NCBI RefSeq assembly: GCF_004331695.1
Contig: NZ_SJSL01000004.1
Location: 224,666 to 288,665, forward strand
DNA: 64,000 nt
Origin: Pedobacter psychroterrae
GTDB lineage: Bacteria > Bacteroidota > Bacteroidia > Sphingobacteriales > Sphingobacteriaceae
Direction of reading: 5' to 3'
Shown here: positions 46,782-53,765 of the stretch, piece after piece
How the letters are laid out: each line of letters starts with the position of its first letter
Numbering within the stretch: position 1 is the first letter of the stretch
The notes under the pieces: generated by a model
Seen by the model: the letters and a program-made list of their open reading frames with translations, nothing else
Told to the model about the DNA's origin: nothing
Databases searched by the model: none
Program-made: the position numbers and the translations under genes

Positions 46782-48269
46782 TTATTTATAAGTTATTTTC
46801 TCATTTTTTTCAAAGTCATACAGCGACAGGTACCTCAACTGATAATAAGCACCCCAAAAATCTCTTAATGAAGCTACATAGTCCCTTTTAGCCCGGTCAC
46901 TTTCCTGAAATGCAATGCTCAGATCAGTGATGCTCAGGTTGCCCAGCACATAGCGCTCACTGGCGATCTGGTATTTTTCTGAGGCAATTCTGTCTGCCTG
47001 GGCAGTTAGTTCCAATTGCTCCTTCATCATATTAAAAAGTGTTACCTGGGTCACTATCTGCTGTTTAAAGATCTGTTTATCCTGCTCTACTTCATATACA
47101 GTAAACTGCTCATTTGCCTGCGCCGTTTTGGTCCTGGATTTTGACCTCCCCCAGTCCAGCACGGGAATGGACAGTTGCAGCTGTACTGACTGCTGGCTCT
47201 TTGGTGAATGGTACACATCGAGCAGCCTTCCCGCCGCATTTGAAAAGCCCAGGTTGGCTTTTAAACTAGCTACCAATCCATTCTCTCCTTTTGCCTTTGC
47301 CACATCTCTTTTTGCTTCCGCTATGCGTCTTACAAAGGCAATGGCGTCAGACCGGTTCTCAAATGCCTCTATCAATACCTTTTCGGCCGATACATCTACT
47401 TTTTTTACCGCCTGCGGCATAGTCAGCACAATTCTGTCATCGCCTTCAATTCCTGCATAGCTCCTTAAGTTGAGCGTCGCTATTTCCACATCACGTTTGG
47501 CCGTTCCCACAGCCTTTTGGGCATTTACCTGTTCCAGCTGCAACTGCAGGATCTCATTTTTAGAGACTTTTCCCAGTTCAAACTTTGTATTGGCTATTGT
47601 CAGGATCTTGCCGGTATTTATAAAATTGGTCTCTGCTATATGAAGATTTACCTGCGCCAGCAGCAGGTCAAAGAAATAGCCGGTTACGGTTACAGAGATC
47701 TGCTCCTGCGATTCGATGTAAACCTGCAGGCTTTCATTGTATTTCAGTGGCTCAATCTTCTTGTTCCATTTCAGGCTGTTGAACTGTAATAGCGGCTGTA
47801 TGTATCCCAATCCATACGGTATGCCATTATATAGCACATTGTTCCGGTCAAAATCTGTAAAACGCTGCAGCTGTGTAGTACCATAAATGGTACCTCCTGT
47901 AGCTGCCAGACTCTGACTAAAATCAAGTGTCAGCGATGAATTGTCATTATGAATTGGCTGAAACTCCACAGCACCATTGGGCTGCAGCACCTGAGCATAT
48001 GTTTTATTGTAACCTGGCAATATACCACTCAATGCCAATTGCGGTTGATAATTGGACTTAAAAGTACGCCATTCCCAGTATTTCGTTTCTTTTACCGTGG
48101 TGGCTTGTTTGGCAGCTATGGAATTGGCCTTTGCTTTTTCCACTACCTCCGGCAATGTCAGTCTTAGTGTATCTGCCTGCTCTTTTCCAAAAGCACAGGT
48201 GCTGATCATGATACCTGAACTGACCTTTACTACCATCCAGATTATGTAGCTAATTTTCCTGTACCACAT
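46782..48269 (-). CDS. TolC-family outer-membrane efflux protein
   Basis: A 495-residue outer-membrane channel. A signal peptide (MWYRKISYIIWMV to about CAFGKE) precedes two outer-membrane efflux (OEP) repeats of long amphipathic helices, with LTLPEVVEKAKANS at the start and QLEQVNAQKAVGTAKRDVEIATLNL in the first hairpin. I use the ATG at 48269, which leaves a 1-bp gap after the adaptor gene. The earlier frame start at 48305 would overlap it and place charged residues before the signal. It forms the tripartite exit duct with the adaptor and ABC pump. Confidence 0.93.
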   Translation of the reverse strand: MWYRKISYIIWMVVKVSSGIMISTCAFGKEQADTLRLTLPEVVEKAKANSIAAKQATTVKETKYWEWRTFKSNYQPQLALSGILPGYNKTYAQVLQPNGAVEFQPIHNDNSSLTLDFSQSLAATGGTIYGTTQLQRFTDFDRNNVLYNGIPYGLGYIQPLLQFNSLKWNKKIEPLKYNESLQVYIESQEQISVTVTGYFFDLLLAQVNLHIAETNFINTGKILTIANTKFELGKVSKNEILQLQLEQVNAQKAVGTAKRDVEIATLNLRSYAGIEGDDRIVLTMPQAVKKVDVSAEKVLIEAFENRSDAIAFVRRIAEAKRDVAKAKGENGLVASLKANLGFSNAAGRLLDVYHSPKSQQSVQLQLSIPVLDWGRSKSRTKTAQANEQFTVYEVEQDKQIFKQQIVTQVTLFNMMKEQLELTAQADRIASEKYQIASERYVLGNLSITDLSIAFQESDRAKRDYVASLRDFWGAYYQLRYLSLYDFEKNEKITYK

Positions 48270-48270
48270 A

Positions 48271-49518
48271 TCAGTTTGTAATAGAAATTTCACTTGCATA
48301 CTCATATTTGCTCATATCAGAGGTGATCACCCTTTCTCCGACTTTTATGCCACTTACGATCTCAATAAAATCAAAATTGCTCAGTCCTGTTTTTACACTT
48401 CTGCGAACGGCCTTACCTTTGCTTAGCACAAATATCTCCTGCATATCCGAACCCCTAAACGCAGGTCCGTTTGGCACCCGTATTACATTATTCCTTGTAG
48501 CAGTCACCAAAAATACATCGGCTTTCATATTGGGCCTCAATAGCTTATTGTTCTTCTCTTCAAGTTGCACATCAAATGACAAAATGGAATTATTTACCGA
48601 AGGAGATACGTTTGCAATACTGCCCCTAAGTTGTGTGTCATTGATCAGGACGATGACTGGCATGCCTTTGCTCAGTTGGTCCATTTGGGTGTCTGATATG
48701 CTGCCCGCCACTTTATAACTGCTCAGGTTGGCTATCCTTGCCAGCGATTCTCCTTCTTTAATGCTCGCACCTATGTTTTTATTCACCCAGGTCACCACCC
48801 CATCACGTGTAGCTATTACCTCAGCCAGGGCCAGTTTCCTGCTGAACGCTGCCTGATCATTTCCTTGTATAGCTAGTGCTATCTCTGCCTCCCTGATCTC
48901 GATCTTCATGGTCTGTTGTTTATTCCTGATCTCATTTTCCAGTTGCTGCTTTTCCAGTTCAGCCACCTTCAGCTCCAGTTCCGCACGCTCAATGTCTTCT
49001 CTTGTGCCCCCACCTGCTTTAAAAAGTCTTTGTGCACTTAATACCGCATCTTTAAAATTAGCAATGCGCAACTGCTTGATGCTGTTGTTAGACTTAATGT
49101 CATAAAAGCTCTTCTCCAGGTCCAGCTTCAGTTTTCTGATCTCATTTTCTTTAGATTCTATCTGAAAACCAAGCTTATCATACTCGGTCTGTGCCGCCGA
49201 TTTATCCAGTGTCAGGATAGACTGGCCCGCTTTTACCTTAGTACCCGCGTCCATCACCACCTTTCTCACCGCCGCATTTATGGGACTGGTCAGGACTTCT
49301 TCAAATTCGGGCAGGATCTCTCCTGTGGCATTGATCGTATTCTCTATATTTCCAGTTTCGGCTACAGCCGATATAAATTCCGCCTCGGCCAATGAAGGCT
49401 TAATATAGGAACGCATTGCAAATACTGCTACTGCGATGCCGGTCACAATAGCCGCTAGTACTATATATCTTTTTCTTTTCTTTCTGGCAGTAACTTCTTC
49501 TTCTATCTGCTTGTCCAT
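48271..49518 (-). CDS. Periplasmic adaptor (HlyD/MacA-type membrane fusion protein)
   Basis: A 415-residue adaptor. It has an N-terminal cytoplasmic stub (MDKQIEEEVTARKKRKR) and one TM helix (about 19-39). A lipoyl-like half (NAAVRKVVMDAGTKVKAGQSIL), a long alpha-hairpin coiled coil (about 110-230), the second lipoyl half (GVVTWVNKNIGASIKEGESL) and beta-barrel/membrane-proximal domains follow. It bridges the inner-membrane ABC pump to TolC. The ATG at 49518 is fixed by the sigma-54 promoter immediately upstream, which would lie inside the gene if the frame began at 49581. It is the first gene of the seven-gene operon. Confidence 0.93.
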   Translation of the reverse strand: MDKQIEEEVTARKKRKRYIVLAAIVTGIAVAVFAMRSYIKPSLAEAEFISAVAETGNIENTINATGEILPEFEEVLTSPINAAVRKVVMDAGTKVKAGQSILTLDKSAAQTEYDKLGFQIESKENEIRKLKLDLEKSFYDIKSNNSIKQLRIANFKDAVLSAQRLFKAGGGTREDIERAELELKVAELEKQQLENEIRNKQQTMKIEIREAEIALAIQGNDQAAFSRKLALAEVIATRDGVVTWVNKNIGASIKEGESLARIANLSSYKVAGSISDTQMDQLSKGMPVIVLINDTQLRGSIANVSPSVNNSILSFDVQLEEKNNKLLRPNMKADVFLVTATRNNVIRVPNGPAFRGSDMQEIFVLSKGKAVRRSVKTGLSNFDFIEIVSGIKVGERVITSDMSKYEYASEISITN

Positions 49519-49543
49519 TTGTGTGGTTTGTTTGCATATGCTT

Positions 49544-49559
49544 TGCAACACAAATGCCA
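49544..49559 (-). promoter_or_regulatory. Sigma-54 (-24/-12) promoter of the exporter operon
   Basis: Read on the minus strand: TGGCATTTGTGTTGCA. It has the GG-N10-GC spacing and TGGCA/TTGCA half-sites of the sigma-54 consensus. Transcription would start near 49534, about 16 nt before the adaptor ATG at 49518. An NtrC-type activator encoded in the same operon strengthens the assignment. Confidence 0.8.
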
Positions 49560-49611
49560 CAATTAAACAATTGATTATCATTTATTTACAAACAACCATC
49601 CTAATAAAAAC

Positions 49612-49644
49612 GCCCGATATCGAACGTTTGGTTTGTAATCGGGC
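49612..49644. promoter_or_regulatory. Candidate NtrC-type activator site (UAS)
   Basis: GCCCGAT (49612-49618) and ATCGGGC (49638-49644) form a perfect 7-bp inverted repeat with a 19-bp spacer, with a perfect 8-bp palindrome CGATATCG (49615-49622) overlapping the left arm. It lies roughly 55-90 bp upstream of the sigma-54 promoter, an ordinary distance for enhancer-binding activators. Confidence 0.5.
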
Positions 49645-49731
49645 AATAAATTTCTATTGCAAATGATAAAGTTTCCAGTTCTTATTTTCCGAAGATAAAT
49701 ATATATTTACGGCATTAAACAAGCACTCAAA

Positions 49732-50649
49732 TTGGATACATTTAAATTTAAACTCAGACATACACTACCGACATTTATTACGCTCATCGTTTCAGTCATC
49801 ATTTTATATTGTCTAAGCAGATGGGTAATTACTACGTTGACGGATATCAAGATTGATAATGTAGTATGGGAGATTTATATTCCCGTATTATTACCCTGGA
49901 TTCCGTGTATCTATTTTCTCAACAGGAAGTTCAGTTCAACTGAATTAAAAACTACTGTATCTTCACGGTTCTTGCCGATCCTATGTTGCATAGTAACCAT
50001 TAGCGCAATGCTAATCATGCTAAATCGTTATACAAAAGAATCCAAGGAGACTATAACGGTAATCCCAAACATAACTAAGATAGATTCAGTAAAAGTTGAG
50101 AAGTATGTTAAACTACAAGAATATTTCGTCAACAAATTTGGTGGTCATCATATACATTATACAAAGAGCGCAAAAAGCACCAGTAACCGTCTAAATATGA
50201 ACATCTACTTTGCGCTTCCACTTCTAAAAAATAAGAAAGAGGGAATCAGAGATTTCCCAAAATATTGGTATGGCTTGAAATTCAATATGTGGACAAATGG
50301 AGGCACCTCGACATACATGCGTGAGCTAGAGCAGGAATTTCTGAAAGAATGCCAGCAAAAGATCACAGAAATGAGTTTTGAGGATGAAAAATATTTCGAA
50401 TTGGTGAAAAATCCGGCTTATAAACTACTATACGAAAAGGCAATCAACAGCATACCTATCCCAAAAGACTCTGCTCAATACACCATCCTAACACCATCTT
50501 TCAAGTCATTTAATCATAAAGCGACAGTAGCATTATATTGCTTTTTCTCCATCTTTATTTTTGGAACAATTATGTTCATTGCTTCACTTAGTGACCAGCA
50601 TCTGAAAATGAAGAATGATAAGAATACTACTTTAAATACGGATTCTTAG
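49732..50649 (+). CDS. Four-TM membrane protein, unknown function
   Basis: A 305-residue membrane protein with TM segments at about 12-33, 48-63, 80-97 and 265-288. A charged, mostly extracytoplasmic or cytoplasmic loop of about 165 residues lies between TM3 and TM4. The start is inferred as TTG at 49732, since no ATG lies between the upstream in-frame stop and helix 1. From memory the layout (LPWIP after TM1, IDSVKVEKYVKLQEYFV, late TM) resembles the N-terminal extension of some Bacteroidota rhomboid proteases. No rhomboid domain is present: there is no GxSG and the protein ends 17 residues after TM4. It converges with the methyltransferase gene (23-bp overlap). Confidence 0.7.
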   Translation: MDTFKFKLRHTLPTFITLIVSVIILYCLSRWVITTLTDIKIDNVVWEIYIPVLLPWIPCIYFLNRKFSSTELKTTVSSRFLPILCCIVTISAMLIMLNRYTKESKETITVIPNITKIDSVKVEKYVKLQEYFVNKFGGHHIHYTKSAKSTSNRLNMNIYFALPLLKNKKEGIRDFPKYWYGLKFNMWTNGGTSTYMRELEQEFLKECQQKITEMSFEDEKYFELVKNPAYKLLYEKAINSIPIPKDSAQYTILTPSFKSFNHKATVALYCFFSIFIFGTIMFIASLSDQHLKMKNDKNTTLNTDS

Positions 50650-51526
50650 GAATTTCTACCACGTGATAGCCATCTGTTTTTAACCGCTCAATGGTCAGTG
50701 TGTCTGGAATTTCTTTAAACACAATGGTCGACAATACCTGCCCTGGCAGCAGTCTTAACTTTACCAGCAGGTCCATTAGTCCCTTTTTAGCCTTGATCCA
50801 TATGAAATGCCAGTTACTGCTGTCAGCAACCAGTTTTTCGGTCCCTGCCGAATAGAAGTTAGGATTTATCCGTTTAAAAGCTACCATTGGCAGGTTAAGT
50901 CCGGCCGCAAACTTTTCAAACTCCCGCTCAGAAACCTTATATACAAAATTACCCACAGGCTCATAAGAAAACCTGTTCTTCCATGCTTTGTTAAGCAGCG
51001 AAGCCCTCGATGCCAGCATATTTGTCACAAACAACAGCGAGGGCATTTTAGAGACCGGATCTTGCGGCTCAATGATTACAATCCCCTTTTTTGCTACGCG
51101 GATCATTTCATACATTGCTGCATAGGGCCTTGGAAAATGATGGTATGATTCCTTGCAAAGCACATAATCAAACTGACCGTCCGCAAAAGACAAGCGCTCT
51201 GCATTCTCTGCTGCATAATCAGCGATGATACCCTGCTGTTTTGCCACCACAAGAAAATCACTGTTCAGATCTGTTGCAAGTGCCTTTGAGCCTTTAGACA
51301 TAATATATTCAGCATCAAAACCATAAGCATCGCCTACGGTTAGCCAGCTTTCGTTTATCCGCAATAAAGGGTTCAGACAGTCAAAGAACAGTTGTTGCAG
51401 CCAGACCGCCACTGTCGACTTACCTGCATTCTTCTTACTACGGTAATACCCCAGCTTTTCCTCTCGTCCGGGAAAGTGCTGATTATACCATTCACTATGT
51501 CTTTCGTAACTCTGCTGATGAAACAT
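50627..51526 (-). CDS. Class I SAM-dependent methyltransferase
   Basis: A 299-residue methyltransferase of the Methyltransf_11-like group. The SAM pocket is indicated by WLTVGDAYGFDAEYI (61-75) and acidic residue D86 in ATDLN. FDYVLCKESYHHFPRPYAAMYEMIRVAKKGIVIIEPQ is the motif II/III region. The C-terminal third (about 195-299) has no recognised domain. The substrate is unknown; natural-product, lipid or glycan methylation are all possible. It stands alone on the minus strand between the membrane protein and the sigma factor. Confidence 0.88.
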   Translation of the reverse strand: MFHQQSYERHSEWYNQHFPGREEKLGYYRSKKNAGKSTVAVWLQQLFFDCLNPLLRINESWLTVGDAYGFDAEYIMSKGSKALATDLNSDFLVVAKQQGIIADYAAENAERLSFADGQFDYVLCKESYHHFPRPYAAMYEMIRVAKKGIVIIEPQDPVSKMPSLLFVTNMLASRASLLNKAWKNRFSYEPVGNFVYKVSEREFEKFAAGLNLPMVAFKRINPNFYSAGTEKLVADSSNWHFIWIKAKKGLMDLLVKLRLLPGQVLSTIVFKEIPDTLTIERLKTDGYHVVEIPKNPYLK

Positions 51527-51700
51527 ATATTTACCGGGTTATATGTCTCTTACGGCGCTCATCAGCCAAACGCTTGCACGAAAACCTGCTTTTGATGATT
51601 AAAATATTTATTTTAAAAAAACTTGTTTTTCACCCAACGTTTGCCAATTTCGCTGCGTAATGGTATTAGAATTTATGCGCCATTTCCCCTATTATATTGA

Positions 51701-52285
51701 ATGAACCTCTTTCCTAAGTCACTAACCAAGCTAATTGATGAATGTAAAAGCAATGACCGAAAAGCTCAGGAAAGCCTTTACAAGCATTTTTATGCTGAAA
51801 TGCTAAGTCTGTGTTTTCGTTATCTAAGGACAGATGAACTGGCAAAGGAGGCTTTGAACATAGGATTTTTGAAAGTATTTCAAAATATAACTGCATTTGA
51901 AGAAATAAAAGGAGAACTGGGCGCATGGATCAGGACCATTATGGTGAGGACCTGTATTGATCTGGTAAGGAAGGAACTGAACTTCAATATTCAGCCCATT
52001 TCAGCACAGGAAGAAGAAATATTTATAGAACCCACGGTATTGAGCAAGCTTTATGCAGAAGATTTAATTAAATCAATCCGTAAGCTCCCCGATGCTACGC
52101 AACTGGTCTTCAACCTCTCCGTACTGGACGGATATTCTCATAAAGAGATTGGAGGTAAGCTCAATATTTCAGAAAGCACCTCCAGATGGCACTTATCCGA
52201 AGCAAAAAAACAACTTAGAATACTACTCACACCCCCAAATAAACAGATTGATTTGCCAACTGAAAATAACAACAAAACGACATGA
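51701..52285 (+). CDS. ECF RNA polymerase sigma factor
   Basis: A 194-residue extracytoplasmic-function sigma factor. Region 2 spans about 15-85 (YKHFYAEMLSLCFRYLRTDELAKEALNIGFLKVFQNI) and region 4 about 125-180, with VFNLSVLDGYSHKEIGGKLNISESTSRWHLSEAKKQL as the HTH. Region 2 departs from the canonical DxxQE (here KEALNIGF). There is no anti-sigma FecR gene. The next gene overlaps by 4 bp (ATGA) and encodes a membrane-anchored barrel protein that may take that role. Confidence 0.95.
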   Translation: MNLFPKSLTKLIDECKSNDRKAQESLYKHFYAEMLSLCFRYLRTDELAKEALNIGFLKVFQNITAFEEIKGELGAWIRTIMVRTCIDLVRKELNFNIQPISAQEEEIFIEPTVLSKLYAEDLIKSIRKLPDATQLVFNLSVLDGYSHKEIGGKLNISESTSRWHLSEAKKQLRILLTPPNKQIDLPTENNNKTT

Positions 52286-53598
52286 AGAATTCAGCATGGT
52301 ATCGTAAACTTTGGCTTAATAAGCTTAGCAATCTTCCGATAAAAGAAGATGCTGACACTGCATGGAGTGGCATGGAGCAACTGCTGGATCAACAATTGCC
52401 CATTGTCAATTCTCCATCGGGCACACCTGCACCTAAACCGGCAGGTACTACCCTGGGTACGTATTTTAGTTATGTTATCAGTGCTGCCGCTATGGTAGGC
52501 ATTACCGCATATTTTACTTTACGCACCCCAGACCAAGCCAAAATAAAGGCTGTTAATGAGAAGAATACTATTCCGTCATTTAAGACTGACTCGCTTGTTG
52601 CTGAAACCTCGGTAGCAGACATGCACCTAATGGATAGTACTGGCATTGCTCCTCTTGCTGGCATCCCAATAGCCGACAGCAACCATCAATCCCCAACTCT
52701 TAAAAACGACTTCAAATTTAAAAAAGAACCGTCAGTAAATACCAAACCAGGCAACAGCATAACTGTAAATCATACTTCCAAAACTGAAGATTCTAATAAA
52801 CCAACTTCTAAAAAAATAATCGATGATAAAGCGGACAATATTGCTCCAAACAGTCAAACAACAACATCAGTAGCTGTACAACAGGCATCACCATTAGATT
52901 CGATGAAGACAGAAAAACAATTCCCTGTAGATTTATCTGACAATCCGGGTTCAACCTCGCAACTGGAAAGGCAAAGGCAGAACCGCCAGAAGAGATTACC
53001 TAAAGCAAAAACACAGATCGATACACCACCGTTCAACTACAGTATTGAAGCAGGTATAAACCATGCCAATGACGAAAACTCATTTTATGTAATTGCTCTT
53101 GGCACTTATGCCCTATCACCCAGGTGGCTCATTAGCACAGGTCTGGGAATGAGTACACCACGGACTTTTACCGGCCAATATACCCGAAAGAGTTATTTCC
53201 GTCCCGACAGCATGCCTGCTTTCTCTTTCACAGACAAGAGAAAGGTGTTAGCAATGGATATTCCGCTAACGTTGACTTACAAACTATCGAATACCATTAG
53301 CATCAATGCAGGCCCGGTGATCAGCCTGCCATTAAAACAAGTGGGCATCAAGCTGGGAACCATCCATCAAAAAACAGATACCCTGATGCACACAAAGACG
53401 GTAAATGACATACTAAACAACACAAAGATGAACCGCATCAATATTGGCTTCAGTACCGGGATCAGTCTGCACTTTTCTCAGTTTGACATCCATACACGGT
53501 ACCAGATGCTAAGCCCTTATAGCTTCAGCAATGAATTTGGCGACAATAAATTCAAGTACCGCAGCTTTCAGATCGGGATCGGCTACAGGTTTAAATAG
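52282..53598 (+). CDS. Inner-membrane-anchored protein with periplasmic linker and outer-membrane-like beta-barrel domain (possible anti-sigma/sensor)
   Basis: A 438-residue protein. Residues 1-57 are cytoplasmic and hydrophilic, with WSGMEQLLDQQL. One TM helix lies at about 58-80. A low-complexity Ser/Thr/Lys linker (about 85-245) is followed by a PorT-type beta-barrel domain (about 250-438, with WLISTGLGM, LAMDIPLTLTYKL and the final FQIGIGYRFK). There is no cleavable signal peptide. The start overlaps the sigma gene by 4 bp (ATGA), so translation is coupled. The cytoplasmic stub may bind the sigma factor, and the protein could connect outer-membrane state to transcription. This is inference. 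Confidence 0.88.
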   Translation: MKNSAWYRKLWLNKLSNLPIKEDADTAWSGMEQLLDQQLPIVNSPSGTPAPKPAGTTLGTYFSYVISAAAMVGITAYFTLRTPDQAKIKAVNEKNTIPSFKTDSLVAETSVADMHLMDSTGIAPLAGIPIADSNHQSPTLKNDFKFKKEPSVNTKPGNSITVNHTSKTEDSNKPTSKKIIDDKADNIAPNSQTTTSVAVQQASPLDSMKTEKQFPVDLSDNPGSTSQLERQRQNRQKRLPKAKTQIDTPPFNYSIEAGINHANDENSFYVIALGTYALSPRWLISTGLGMSTPRTFTGQYTRKSYFRPDSMPAFSFTDKRKVLAMDIPLTLTYKLSNTISINAGPVISLPLKQVGIKLGTIHQKTDTLMHTKTVNDILNNTKMNRINIGFSTGISLHFSQFDIHTRYQMLSPYSFSNEFGDNKFKYRSFQIGIGYRFK

Positions 53599-53671
53599 CG
53601 TGAGTACCGTCTAAAGATGATTAATCTAACACTTTAATCTCTTACAGCATATTGCTACCAGATTGCTGTTT

Positions 53672-53731
53672 AGTTACTTCGTAATTACTTCGCAAAAAAT
53701 GCGGTTTTATTGAAGCAAGTACGAAGTAACT
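53672..53731. repeat. 12-bp perfect inverted repeat between convergent genes
   Basis: AGTTACTTCGTA (53672-53683) and TACGAAGTAACT (53720-53731) are perfect 12-bp arms around a 36-bp spacer that itself contains CGCA-N5-TGCG. TTACTTCG is also repeated directly 11 bp apart. It sits between the stops at 53598 and 53766, so a bidirectional terminator or cruciform is possible. There is no long T-run. Confidence 0.75.
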
Positions 53732-53765
53732 ATTCAGCAACTAAGATATAATGAGCTACGAGAGC

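Noticed and set aside
49519..49581. Upstream extension of the HlyD-type adaptor
   Set aside because: The sigma-54 promoter lies inside this stretch, so the longer start could not be transcribed from it.
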